A DNA stretch of 64,000 bases from CAMDPA01 sp964574325 (GCA_964574325.1 CAZNMY010000023.1:3931-67930), one strand, 5' to 3'; numbered from the stretch's first letter, positions 54,322 through 63,363 are shown. Numbers and translations are program-made. Notes: generated by a model from the letters alone, not told the origin.

Positions 54322-55109
54322 CGCTTGGCCCTGGGGCGACATCGCTCCTGTGGCAAACGCCTGCGGTGGCGGTGTTCGCCCCGATCGAATGTCGCAAACG
54401 GCTCACTCGCATAGCGTGTGGGCCGTTTGCGCGTTCAGGCAGGGCCGAACAGAACGAGCCTCGATATTCGGATCGGCCTCGCGGTTCTCCTCCTCCCTTT
54501 TGGGGCCGGTGGCCCATCGGGTCGGAGGGGGCAAGCCGCACGTAAATCGGGTGACTTGAGGCTTCCCATCCCAACCGCCGATCCCTGTCTGCAAAGGATG
54601 ACGAGGGAGGGCCGACGTTCGGCTCGGTTATGGTCCGGAACGCTCGTAGTGGAGGCGGGAACAGCATCGGCCGCGTGGGAGGTCGCAACGAGTTCGAGGC
54701 AGACGTTGCGATGACGAGGATGGTATCGGGTTCGTTCCGCGTGACGTTGACCACCTTTCGGCGCCAGCGCCCCGTCGTGCTTTGGCAGACGCGCTCCTTG
54801 TAGACGCTCCAATGGCAGACGCGCTTCGCAAAATCGGGCGATCTGCAAACGGTCTTAGGGGCAGAACTTTTGCTTCTGACGATGGCGTGGTTCGGATAGA
54901 TGTAGCCGAAGGCTTTCGTGTGCTGGGGTATAGCGGCGCGCCGCATCGCGCTGGAAACGACAGCACGTTCGTGCCGTCTGCCGCGCTGCTTGGGCCCTCC
55001 GCATCTGCCCGCCCGGTTCAGGTGAGAACCAGCTCGCTGGATGACCGGAGCCGGCACAGACGCCATGATAGACGCCAAGACAGACGCCAACGACGGAGTT
55101 GACACGTCC
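54322..55109. other. about 0.8-kb gap between bamA and lpxD
   Basis: Most relatives have no such gap, or carry skp/ompH here; no Skp-like coding sequence was seen in any frame. It contains an inverted repeat with perfect 10-bp arms CGCAAACGGC (54393-54402) / GCCGTTTGCG (54422-54431) soon after bamA, and short direct repeats (TGGCAGACGCGCT near 54782 and 54811; AGACGCCA repeats near 55060-55090). No gene is supported. Confidence 0.45.
54393..54431. other. stem-loop after bamA
   Basis: Perfect 10-bp arms with a further CAC/GTG pairing inside the loop. No T run follows on either strand, so it is more likely an mRNA-stabilising or attenuating hairpin than a classical terminator. Confidence 0.45.
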
Positions 55110-56207
55110 ATGGAGCATCCCGGGTTTTTCGAGCGGGCTGGACCCTTCACGCTCGCCGAGATCGCGAAGGTCACGGGGGCCAAGCTGCCGCCGGACGCAG
55201 ATCCCCAGATGCGGCTCAGCGATGTGCGTCCCTTGTCCGACGCCGGGCCGGGACACCTGACGTTCGTCGACAATCGAAAGTATCTCGCGCAACTGCCGGA
55301 ATGCCGCGCCGGGGCCTGCCTGATCGCGCCGGCTTTCGTCGACCGGCTGCCCGTTGGCGTGCTGGCGCTCGTGACACCAGCGGTCTACCGGGGTTTCGCG
55401 CAGGCTCTGCAACTCTACTATGCCGATGCGATGCGCCCGAAGGCGGCGCGGGGTGGGGGCGTGGACGCCGTCGATCCCACGGCGCGGCTCGAGGCCGGCT
55501 GCGAGATAGAGCCGGGGGCGATCATAGGGCCGGAAGCCCATATCGGCCGGGGCACGCGGGTGGCGGCCGGTGCTGTCGTCGGGTATCGCACGATGGTCGG
55601 TCGGGACTGCTATATCGGTCCGGCAGCCAGCGTGACGCACGCTCTCCTCGGCAATCGCGTCGTCGTTCACGCTGGTGTCCGCATCGGGCAGGACGGGTTC
55701 GGATTCGCCATGGGCGCGCGCGGTCACCTCAAGGTGCCGCAGATCGGTCGCGTCATCGTTCAGGACGACGTCGAGATCGGTGCGAACAGTTGCATCGATC
55801 GAGGGGCGCTGAACGACACCGTGATCGGTGAAGGCAGCAAGATCGATAACCTCGTTCAGATCGGGCACAATGCCATGCTCGGGCGGAACTGCGTGATCGT
55901 CGGCCAGACCGGGATCGCGGGGTCGGCGAGGCTCGAGGATTTCGTCGTCATGGGGGGGCAATCCGGGGTCGTCGGGCACGTCACCATCGCGCAGGGCAGC
56001 CAGATCGCCGGCGGATCGCACGTGACGTCGGACACCAAGCCGGGAGCGCGACTGGTGGGTACCCCGGCTCGGCCCATCCGGGAGTGGACGCGGGAGAACC
56101 TCGCCATCCAGAGGCTGGCGAAAGGGGGAGCGGCCGGGATCGGGGCTCCCGAGGAAGGCGGGGAAACGGAGGGGAGCCCGGATCGCAGCACGGGCGGCAG
56201 CGCGTGA
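55110..56207 (+). CDS. lpxD: UDP-3-O-acylglucosamine N-acyltransferase LpxD
   Basis: A 365-aa trimeric left-handed beta-helix acyltransferase, third step of lipid A synthesis. It has the N-terminal uridine-binding domain (FFERAGPFTLAEIAKVTGA), hexapeptide repeats from about 115, the catalytic-type His region QIGHNAMLGRN, and the GQTGIAGSARLEDFVVMGGQ block. The start is uncertain: the ATG at 55110 (MEHPGFF) fits family alignments; ATGs at 55041 and 55065 would add a low-complexity leader. Confidence 0.93.
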   Translation: MEHPGFFERAGPFTLAEIAKVTGAKLPPDADPQMRLSDVRPLSDAGPGHLTFVDNRKYLAQLPECRAGACLIAPAFVDRLPVGVLALVTPAVYRGFAQALQLYYADAMRPKAARGGGVDAVDPTARLEAGCEIEPGAIIGPEAHIGRGTRVAAGAVVGYRTMVGRDCYIGPAASVTHALLGNRVVVHAGVRIGQDGFGFAMGARGHLKVPQIGRVIVQDDVEIGANSCIDRGALNDTVIGEGSKIDNLVQIGHNAMLGRNCVIVGQTGIAGSARLEDFVVMGGQSGVVGHVTIAQGSQIAGGSHVTSDTKPGARLVGTPARPIREWTRENLAIQRLAKGGAAGIGAPEEGGETEGSPDRSTGGSA

Positions 56208-56514
56208 TCGGGCGGCGCTTCCCGGTGTCGGGTTCGGCCCCGGTCTCGCGGGAATCGGGCGGCGCCGTGCGTGCTTCCATCGGGGCGGCGCGTCTGGTAT
56301 GCGGTCTTCCGGAAAGCATCAGAGGCGGTTGGCATTGCGTCGAGGTCATGCGCTACCTACAGAAGTAGCCTGCCCCTGATTTGGGTTTGCGGCTGTGCAG
56401 GTTCGCCGGCCCCGGGGCTCTTACGAACGTGGTGGACTTGCCGGCCCCGGTGGCGTGGTGTCGAATGTGGCGCGAGGAGCCTGGCGGGCGCGGTGTATGG
56501 GAGATCGGCCGACG
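56208..56514. other. 307-bp gap between lpxD and fabZ
   Basis: GC-rich, with two short direct repeats (ATCGGGCGGCGC near 56208 and 56260; GCCGGCCCCGG near 56408 and 56441). No gene seen. Confidence 0.4.
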
Positions 56515-57012
56515 ATGAATGATGCAACTCCACAGAAGCTGGCGAGCGCAGACGTCGCGCGGGTGATGAAACTCCTGCCGCACCGCTATCCGTTCCTGCT
56601 GGTCGATCGCATCGACGAGATGGACGGCGACAACAGTGCCGTGGGCCTCAAGAACGTGACGATCAACGAGCCGTTCTTTCCGGGCCATTTTCCCGATTTT
56701 CCTGTGATGCCGGGTGTTCTCATCATCGAGGGTCTCGCGCAGACGGCAGGCGCGTTGTGCGTGCACAGCCTCGGCGAGACATATACGCCGCAGGTCGTTT
56801 ATTTCATGGGGATCGACAAGGCGAAATTCCGACGCCCGGTCCGCCCAGGTGATACGATCCGATATCACGTGCGCAAGATTCGCAGCCGCGGCCGTACCTG
56901 GCGGTTCTTCGGCGAGGCCAAGGTGGACGGCCTCGTCGTGGCCGAAGCCGAGGTCAGTGCGATGATCGTGGACACGCCCGAAACGCAGTCGATCTCGAGC
57001 AAGAATGTCTGA
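56515..57012 (+). CDS. fabZ: 3-hydroxyacyl-ACP dehydratase FabZ
   Basis: A 165-aa hotdog-fold dehydratase of fatty-acid synthesis. Motifs: LLPHRYPFLLVDRI, FFPGHFPDFPVMPGV (catalytic His58) and IEGLAQTAG (catalytic Glu72). The ATG at 56515 is chosen over ATG 56497; the open frame reaches 56395. It overlaps lpxA by eight bases. Confidence 0.95.
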   Translation: MNDATPQKLASADVARVMKLLPHRYPFLLVDRIDEMDGDNSAVGLKNVTINEPFFPGHFPDFPVMPGVLIIEGLAQTAGALCVHSLGETYTPQVVYFMGIDKAKFRRPVRPGDTIRYHVRKIRSRGRTWRFFGEAKVDGLVVAEAEVSAMIVDTPETQSISSKNV

Positions 57013-57811
57013 CACCAACATCCATCCGTCCGCCATCGTCGAGCCGGGGGCCCGTCTCGGCGAAGGTGTGCGGATCGGTCCGTTCTGCCTCGTCGGCAAA
57101 GACGTCGACCTCGGGCGGGGGTGCGAGCTCGTCAGCCACGTCGTGGTCAACGGCCTCACGACGATCGGGGCGAATACGCGGATCTTTCCTTTCGCGTCGA
57201 TCGGGCATCAGCCGCAGGATCTTAAATTCAGCGGCGAGGCCTCGACGCTGTCGATCGGCGCCAACTGCATTCTGCGTGAAGGGGTGACGATGAACCCCGG
57301 GACGCAGGGCGGGGGACTGGTGACGAAGGTCGGCGACAACTGCGCGTTTCTCGCCAACAGTCACGTCGGCCACGACTGCATCGTCGGCAACAACGTGATC
57401 TTCTCCAACAATGTGATGCTGGCAGGGCATTGCGTTGTCGGCGATTTCGCGATCCTGGGCGGTGGTGCTGCGGCGATCCAGTTCGCCCGCATCGGCGCAC
57501 ACGCGTTTCTCGGGGGCATGTCCGGGCTCGAGAACGACCTCATTCCCTACGGGATGGCACTGGGCAACCGGGCCTATCTGTCCGGGCTCAACATCATCGG
57601 GCTCCAGCGGCGCGGGTTCTCGCGCGAGGACATCCACAAGCTGCGCCGTGCCTATCGACTGCTGTTCGCCGAGGAAGGCACGCTGAAGGAGCGTGTGGAC
57701 GACGTGGCGTCGGAATACGCCGACCACACCATCGTGCAGGAGATCGTGGCTTTCATACGCGAAGGTGGCAAGCGCTCGCTGTGCACCCCGCGCAACGCCA
57801 ACGAGGTCTGA
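57005..57811 (+). CDS. lpxA: UDP-N-acetylglucosamine acyltransferase LpxA
   Basis: A 268-aa left-handed beta-helix enzyme, first step of lipid A synthesis. It starts SDTNIHPSAIVEPGARLGEG, carries the catalytic-type His in NSHVGHDCIVGNN and a C-terminal helical region (GFSREDIHKLRRAYRLLF). It overlaps the end of fabZ. Confidence 0.96.
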   Translation: MSDTNIHPSAIVEPGARLGEGVRIGPFCLVGKDVDLGRGCELVSHVVVNGLTTIGANTRIFPFASIGHQPQDLKFSGEASTLSIGANCILREGVTMNPGTQGGGLVTKVGDNCAFLANSHVGHDCIVGNNVIFSNNVMLAGHCVVGDFAILGGGAAAIQFARIGAHAFLGGMSGLENDLIPYGMALGNRAYLSGLNIIGLQRRGFSREDIHKLRRAYRLLFAEEGTLKERVDDVASEYADHTIVQEIVAFIREGGKRSLCTPRNANEV

Positions 57812-57974
57812 GCGCTTTGGATCGAGCCGGGACGAGGCCAGTGTGGCGTCGCGCCTCGATCGACCGGTGGGTGCGGCAAGTCTGGTGTCGTTCAAGGCGC
57901 GATGAACGCCACACTGAACCTATGCTTTATCTGGTGGCCCTCGTGTCGCGCCGAAATCGAAACTGGTCGCAGCC

Positions 57975-59327
57975 ATGATGCGATTTGGGCGCGATGGGCC
58001 TCTAGATGCGGCAGCCGAGGCCGCCCCGCTCGGCATCCTGGCGGGCGGCTCCGGTGTGCCGTCCGAGATCGCAGCGGCCGTCACCGCGCGGGGCGGTGGC
58101 GTACACATTGTCGGGATCGAAGGCGAAGCCGATCACGGCATCGAGAAGTTTCCGCATACCTGGGTAAACCTGGGCGGTATCGGCGCGATGATCCGCGCGT
58201 TCCGCCAGAACGGTTGCCGGGAGATCGTCATCATCGGCCGCGTGCGACGGCCGCATCTCGCCTCGATCCGGCCCGATCTGGGGTTCTGGACGAGCCTGCC
58301 GGCATTGCTCCCGCTTCTGCGCGGCGGCGACGACGCGATCCTGCGGCTCGTCGTCGGTTTCTTCGAGCGCCATGGCTTGAAGGTGGTGGGAGCGCACGAG
58401 GCCGCTCCCGAATTGATCGCGCCTGTCGGTGTTCTCGGCCGTCATCGGCCCGACGCTGCCGACCGCGAGGCGATCGGGCGCTGCATGGAGGCGCTGACTC
58501 TGCTGGGCCCATTCGACGCCGCGCAAGCCGCAGTCGGGTACGAGGGGGGCCTGATCGCGGTCGAAGGGGCCGATGGCACCGATGCGATGCTACGCCGGCT
58601 GGCAGTGCCGAACGCTTTGAAGCGCCACCCCCTGGCGGCTTCGGGGGCGCGCCGCGCCGTGCTCGTGAAAATGCCCAAGCCCGCTCAGGAACGGCGGATC
58701 GACCTGCCGGCGATCGGGCCGGAGACGATGCGCCGCGCCGCGGCAGCGGGGCTGGCCGGAATCGCCGTGGCGAGCGGCCAGACATTGTTCGCGGAGCGAG
58801 GGCTGGCGATCGAGTTTGCCGACGATGCCGGTTTGTTCGTCGTCGGGCTCGAGTCCGCAGGTGCGTCGCTGGGAATTCAGCCATCGGATACGTCGGATGG
58901 TATCGCCGGATTGAAGCCTTGCGCCCGGCGAGCGCCCAGCGCTGCCCACCTGAGCGATGCGCGCCTGGGGGCGCGGGTGCTGGCCGCACTCGAGCCGGTC
59001 TGGCCACAGGCTGCGGTCGTCGTATCGCGCAACTATGTGCTGGCGACGGAAGGTCCGGGCGGGGCACTGTCCGCTGCCGAGCGGGCCGGCCGGCTGAAAC
59101 CGTGGGGCATGAGGTTTCTGCGCCGTAGCTCGGGCGTGCTCGCCATGACCGACATCGCCGGGGAACTCGGCTATGACCCGGCGGAACTGATGCGGCGCGC
59201 CCGTGCGAGCGGGCTGGCGGGGATTGCGATCCTGCACTCGCCGCGCGACGAGGCGGCGTTGGCGGCACTGCGCTCGGAGGCCGACCGCACCGGTCTGTTC
59301 CTGCTGGCGCCGGGAGACGCGCGATGA
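57975..59327 (+). CDS. lpxI: UDP-2,3-diacylglucosamine pyrophosphatase LpxI, extended
   Basis: A 450-aa protein whose residues 18-292 match LpxI (usually about 280 aa), which releases UMP from UDP-2,3-diacylglucosamine. N-domain: LGILAGGSGVPSEIA and VNLGGIGAMIRAFR. C-domain: GLIAVEGADGTDAMLRR and GLAGIAVASGQTLFAE. Residues about 332-447 appear to be a second, degenerate copy of the C-domain: E-x-MRRA-x-A-x-GLAGIA occurs at 250-264 and again at 404-418 (12 of 15 identical), and in both copies a GLF follows 27 residues after the GLAG. Its stop overlaps lpxB by four bases. Activity of the extra domain is unknown. Confidence 0.88.
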   Translation: MMRFGRDGPLDAAAEAAPLGILAGGSGVPSEIAAAVTARGGGVHIVGIEGEADHGIEKFPHTWVNLGGIGAMIRAFRQNGCREIVIIGRVRRPHLASIRPDLGFWTSLPALLPLLRGGDDAILRLVVGFFERHGLKVVGAHEAAPELIAPVGVLGRHRPDAADREAIGRCMEALTLLGPFDAAQAAVGYEGGLIAVEGADGTDAMLRRLAVPNALKRHPLAASGARRAVLVKMPKPAQERRIDLPAIGPETMRRAAAAGLAGIAVASGQTLFAERGLAIEFADDAGLFVVGLESAGASLGIQPSDTSDGIAGLKPCARRAPSAAHLSDARLGARVLAALEPVWPQAAVVVSRNYVLATEGPGGALSAAERAGRLKPWGMRFLRRSSGVLAMTDIAGELGYDPAELMRRARASGLAGIAILHSPRDEAALAALRSEADRTGLFLLAPGDAR

Positions 59328-60523
59328 GAGGTCCGGCGACACCTGCGCGCCCGCTGCGGATCTTCGTCGTCGCCGGCGAGCATTCCGGAGACGCGCTCGG
59401 AGCAAAGTTGATGCCGGCTTTGGCAGCGCTTCACGACGGGCCGATCGAATATGCTGGCGTCGGCGGCGAGCTGATGGAAGCCGAAGGGCTGCGCTCGCTG
59501 TTCCCGATGTCCGAAGTCGCCGTGATGGGCGTGGGCGCGATTCTAAAGCGCTTGATGCCGATCGTGCGGCGTGTGTGGCGCACCGTCGATGCCGCGCTGG
59601 CGTTCGATCCCGATGTCGTCGTCATCATCGACGCACCCGAGTTCACGCACGCGATCGCCAAGCGCATCCGCCGGAAGAAGCCGGCGATCCCGATCGTCGA
59701 TTACGTCAGCCCGACGGTGTGGGCATGGCGTCCAGGCCGCGCCAAGGCGATGCGCCCCTACGTCGATCATCTGCTGGCGTTGCTGCCGTTCGAGCCGGAA
59801 GCGCATCGCCGCCTCGGCGGTCCCGTGTGCACGTACGTCGGACATCCCCTCGCCGAGCGCATCGACGCGATCCGGCGTCTCGATCCCGCGCCTCTCGCCG
59901 CGCGGCTCGGGATCGCTGGGGATAAGCCCGTGCTCCTGGTGCTGCCGGGCAGCCGCCGATCGGAAGTCGGGCGCCTGCTGGAAGTGTTCCGGCAAACCGT
60001 CGAGCGGCTGAGTGGCGATGGCGAGACCGCGCCGGAAATCATCATTCCCGTGGTCGCGTCGGTTCGCGACATGATCGAGGAAAGTCTTTCCCGGTGGAGC
60101 ATACGCCCGCATCTGATCGCCGGTGAGGACGATAAGTGGCAAGCGTTCCGTCTCGCGACGGCCGCGCTCGCCGCTTCGGGAACCGTGACGCTCGAGCTGG
60201 CGGTCGCGGGCACGCCGATGGTGATCGCCTACAAGGTCGAGCCGTGGACGGTGCCGATCCTGCGCCGTCTCATCAGGATCGATCAGGCCGGGCTTCCCAA
60301 TCTGATCCTGGGGGAGAAGTTGTTCCCGGAGTTCATCCAGGAGGATGCGACGGCGGATGCGATGGCGGCGGCCGTCCGCCCGTTGTTGAGCGAAACGAAC
60401 GAGCGAACGCGTCAGCTCGCAGGTCTCGGCCGGATGCCAGAGCGGCTCGCCGTTCCGCATGGTTCGCCAAGTATGAATGCAGCCCGCATCGTCCTCGACG
60501 TCGCGGCCGCTGGCGCGCGCTGA
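59324..60523 (+). CDS. lpxB: lipid-A-disaccharide synthase LpxB
   Basis: A 399-aa GT19 glycosyltransferase that joins lipid X and UDP-diacylglucosamine at the inner membrane. Motifs: IFVVAGEHSGDALGAKLM, VDYVSPTVWAWRPGR, YVGHPLAERID, LLVLPGSRRSEVGR and AASGTVTLELAVAGTPMVI. It overlaps lpxI. Last gene of the conserved lipid A run. Confidence 0.96.
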   Translation: MRGPATPARPLRIFVVAGEHSGDALGAKLMPALAALHDGPIEYAGVGGELMEAEGLRSLFPMSEVAVMGVGAILKRLMPIVRRVWRTVDAALAFDPDVVVIIDAPEFTHAIAKRIRRKKPAIPIVDYVSPTVWAWRPGRAKAMRPYVDHLLALLPFEPEAHRRLGGPVCTYVGHPLAERIDAIRRLDPAPLAARLGIAGDKPVLLVLPGSRRSEVGRLLEVFRQTVERLSGDGETAPEIIIPVVASVRDMIEESLSRWSIRPHLIAGEDDKWQAFRLATAALAASGTVTLELAVAGTPMVIAYKVEPWTVPILRRLIRIDQAGLPNLILGEKLFPEFIQEDATADAMAAAVRPLLSETNERTRQLAGLGRMPERLAVPHGSPSMNAARIVLDVAAAGAR

Positions 60524-60618
60524 ATCGAGCTTCTCGCCTTGTGCTGCTGCTGCTTATGCGATTTCTTCAAGTATCGGCTCGGATCAGACGAGCGCGGACC
60601 AACAGGGAGGAACAGGCC

Positions 60619-61593
60619 ATGGATCTGACGATTGCGCTCGAACGATACGATCGGCATTTCCCGTTCTTCGACGGCAGCGTGAAAGCGCCTGCCGGGACCA
60701 CCTATCGCGCGCTCCAGGTCGGTCAGTCGCACCCGCTGAAGGACGGCATCGATCGCCACGGCTGCATGCTCCACAAAAAGCTCTACGATGTCGCGGAATT
60801 CTCGATGTCGACGTACCTGATGGCGATCGATCGGAAGGTGCCGATAACAGGCATCCCCGTGTTTCCTCGCCGGCTGTTCTCGTCGGGGCTGATGTTCGTC
60901 CGAGCGGACAGCCCGATCACGGAGCCCAGGCAACTGAAGGGCAAGCGCGTGGCAATCCGCGCGTTCCAGACGACGCTGTCTCTGCTCGCCAAGGGCGATC
61001 TGAAGTTCGAGTACGGCATGCCGTGGGAGGACATCCATTGGCTCGTAGAGGATGAGGAGAAGATCCCGTTCACCCCGAAAGCCGGTGTGACGATCGAGAT
61101 GCTTCCCAAGGGCTCGGATGTCGGCCATCTCCTGCGCGACGGCAGATGTGATGCGGTCATCCAGCCGCATCCGCCGGAGTCGATCATGAAGGGAGAAGTG
61201 GCGGTGCGCCGGCTGTTCCCCGATCCGGATGGCGAGGAACTGCGCTACTTCAAGAAATACGGCTACTGGCCGATCATGCACATCGTCGTGATGTGGCAGG
61301 AGCTGGCCGACAAGAACCCGTGGCTGCCTGCGGCATTGATGGAAATGTGGGGGCAGGCGAAAGCGATCAGCCGCGACTACTACACTGACCCGAACTGGTC
61401 ACAGCTCGCCTGGGGCCGGCGCCATTTCGAGCGCGAGATCGAGCGCTTCGGCACCGAGGATCTATTCCCCACAGGCCTCGCCGTGAACCGCGCCAACATC
61501 GAACAGTTCATCAAGTACTCGAAGGATCAGGAACTCATCAAAGGCGATTTCAGCGTCGACGACCTTTTCCATCCGAGCGTCAGGGGGACGTGA
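60619..61593 (+). CDS. 4,5-dihydroxyphthalate decarboxylase-like protein
   Basis: A 324-aa cytoplasmic protein with the type-2 substrate-binding fold (NMT1/THI5-like), often annotated as 4,5-dihydroxyphthalate decarboxylase or ABC substrate-binding. No signal peptide. Conserved blocks include FFDGSVKAPAGTTYRALQVG, YDVAEFSMSTYLMAIDR, LKGKRVAIRAFQTTLSLLAK, DAVIQPHPPESI and RRLFPDPDGEE. GGGAGG before the ATG at 60619 fixes the start. There is no phthalate pathway gene nearby, so the substrate is open. Confidence 0.78.
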   Translation: MDLTIALERYDRHFPFFDGSVKAPAGTTYRALQVGQSHPLKDGIDRHGCMLHKKLYDVAEFSMSTYLMAIDRKVPITGIPVFPRRLFSSGLMFVRADSPITEPRQLKGKRVAIRAFQTTLSLLAKGDLKFEYGMPWEDIHWLVEDEEKIPFTPKAGVTIEMLPKGSDVGHLLRDGRCDAVIQPHPPESIMKGEVAVRRLFPDPDGEELRYFKKYGYWPIMHIVVMWQELADKNPWLPAALMEMWGQAKAISRDYYTDPNWSQLAWGRRHFEREIERFGTEDLFPTGLAVNRANIEQFIKYSKDQELIKGDFSVDDLFHPSVRGT

Positions 61594-61598
61594 GGCGT

Positions 61599-61946
61599 TC
61601 AAGCACCGGCGGCGGCGGTGAGTTCGGCCGCAACAACTGCGTCGAGTGGATCAAGGTGGATCTGCACGACTTCCCAGACGATCTTGGCATCGACGATCCA
61701 GTATTCATGCCGCAGGCGATTGCCTATGCCGCGAATATCGGCCCAGGGAATGTGGGGATGGCGGTCAAGCAATTCGTCTGGGAGGTGGCGGACAGCTTCC
61801 GAAATCGTCAATAGCGCCCGCTCTGTGGCGGCTCGCCGGATGCGATCGGAGTCGAAAGCGGGAGGAGACAAGCCGTGGACGGCTTCCCGCGCCAGTGCGA
61901 TGGCATTCATGATGTCGGTAAGCGCGACGAGCAGCGAGCGGGCCAT
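61599..61946 (-). CDS. HepT-like HEPN toxin (DUF86)
   Basis: A 115-aa all-helical DUF86/HepT protein. The active-site region is DIRGIGNRLRHEYW, a common variant of the HEPN R-x(n)-HxY motif. In characterised pairs HepT is an RNase kept inactive by AMPylation of the motif Tyr by MntA. Its ATG shares a base with the mntA-like stop (TGATG), so the two are translationally coupled, antitoxin first. Confidence 0.85.
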   Translation of the reverse strand: MARSLLVALTDIMNAIALAREAVHGLSPPAFDSDRIRRAATERALLTISEAVRHLPDELLDRHPHIPWADIRGIGNRLRHEYWIVDAKIVWEVVQIHLDPLDAVVAAELTAAAGA

Positions 61947-62251
61947 CAGAATACCCTGAATGCCTTCGCTTCGATCTCGTCCCTCAGAACAGGGTGTAAC
62001 CCGCGCCGGGTCATGACATCGGCCTTCAAACCGGTGCGTTCCTCGATGATGCGGGCAACAGCCACGAGGTCGATCAGGCTGAACCGGCTCTCGGTGTCAT
62101 AATCGAGGAGGATATCCAGGTCGCTGTCGTCGCGAAACTGGCCAGTAACCCGCGACCCAAATACAGAAAGCCCGGTCACGCCCCGGGGTGCCAGATCGGG
62201 CGCTAACAGTTTGAGGGCATCGATCGCTTCGGGCTCCAGCATGTGCACCAT
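61946..62251 (-). CDS. MntA-like nucleotidyltransferase antitoxin
   Basis: A 101-aa minimal nucleotidyltransferase with GSRVTGQFRDDSDLDILL, i.e. G-S-x10-D-x-D, plus a third acidic residue in LKADVMTRRGLHP. In this family it AMPylates HepT and so neutralises it. The ATG at 62251 is likely; ATG 62242 and an open frame to 62437 exist. It overlaps hepT downstream. Confidence 0.85.
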   Translation of the reverse strand: MVHMLEPEAIDALKLLAPDLAPRGVTGLSVFGSRVTGQFRDDSDLDILLDYDTESRFSLIDLVAVARIIEERTGLKADVMTRRGLHPVLRDEIEAKAFRVF

Positions 62252-62478
62252 GTAACACGAGCTGGGCGTAAGCGGAACGCCCACGGCCGCATCAGCCCGC
62301 CACGTTTCAGCGCCGGTATCCGCCACTTCCTGGTGCGTCCCCGGACTGGCGTACTGACCGGATGGAAGACGCAGCTTGGCAACACCATTGGGCAATTGGG
62401 AGTACGGCCTGTCAGGAGGACATGCGTCGGCATGCAAAGTCCCGTTAGTCTGAGGGCGATGACGGGGGAGCTACTCGG

Positions 62479-63363
62479 ATGTCGGGCAACATCTTCATCT
62501 CTTATCGGCGTGACGACGCGGCGGCCTGGGCCGGTCGTCTTCATATGGCCTTGGAGAAGCACTTCCGGCGCGACCAGCTTTTCATGGATGTGGACAGCAT
62601 CCAGGCCGGCCTCGACTTCGCGAAGGTGATCGACGCGGAAGTCGCCAAGTGCGACGTGATGCTGGTCGTGATCGGCAAGGGCTGGCGCGACGCGGCCGAT
62701 GCTTCGGGGCAGCGACGGCTCGACGATCCCGGCGATTTCGTGCGGCTGGAGGTGGAGAGCGCATTGCGGCGCGACATCCGCGTCGTGCCGGTGCTGGTCG
62801 ATGGCGCGAGTTTGCCGAAGGCGGAGAACTTGCCGGAAGGGATGCAAGGGTTGGTGCGAAGGCAGGCGTGGCCGGTCAGTCACGCGCGATTTGGGGCGGA
62901 GTGCGACGAGTTGATCAGGGAGCTATCGACAGTTGTACCGGTAGTTTCCCGGGCAGAAAGCAAACCCAACGAAACTGCGACTAGCGATAGAGATGCCGCC
63001 CTGATGGTGCTCTATACTCTGGCTGGTTTCGCCTTGTTTGGAATCGTCGCATATTTCAGTGCGAGCCGTGAGATCGGGTGGATGGCTTTTGGTAGCGCGT
63101 CCAGCATTTTCTTCGTTCTGTTCATGACCGTGATGGTCAGCGCGCCTTTGAACTCGCCTCGCTTCGTTGGTTCGCTGATGTCTAGCGGATTATTTTTCGG
63201 AGCGGCCGTCTTGTCCGGGTACTGGAGCACGATTGGAAAGTCTGCCCTGTTTGTCGACTGGTACCTCAGTGCATACTTGGCGGTTTCCGTAACTGTCGTG
63301 TTTTGGATCTTGTCGTTGCCGATCTTCGCTCTATTGAAGTCGCCGCGATCGGGCTCAAAGTAG
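62479..63363 (+). CDS. TIR-domain protein with four membrane helices
   Basis: A 294-aa protein. Residues 3-150 are a TIR_2-type domain: NIFISYRRDDAAAWAGRLHM, FMDVDSIQAGLDF, CDVMLVVIGKGW and DFVRLEVESALRRDIRVVPV, where Glu91 or Glu93 is the candidate NADase-type catalytic Glu. Four helices follow at about 174-193, 199-221, 229-249 and 260-286. TIR plus membrane segments is a layout seen in candidate anti-phage and cell-suicide proteins, but no partner gene of a known TIR system is adjacent. GGGGGAG eight bases before the ATG supports the start. The toxin-antitoxin gene pairs on both sides suggest a small accessory or defence island. Confidence 0.83.
   Translation: MSGNIFISYRRDDAAAWAGRLHMALEKHFRRDQLFMDVDSIQAGLDFAKVIDAEVAKCDVMLVVIGKGWRDAADASGQRRLDDPGDFVRLEVESALRRDIRVVPVLVDGASLPKAENLPEGMQGLVRRQAWPVSHARFGAECDELIRELSTVVPVVSRAESKPNETATSDRDAALMVLYTLAGFALFGIVAYFSASREIGWMAFGSASSIFFVLFMTVMVSAPLNSPRFVGSLMSSGLFFGAAVLSGYWSTIGKSALFVDWYLSAYLAVSVTVVFWILSLPIFALLKSPRSGSK

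Noticed and set aside
60136..60618. N-terminal extension of the decarboxylase-like protein through lpxB
   Set aside because: It overlaps lpxB in another frame; GGGAGG and family similarity place the start at 60619.
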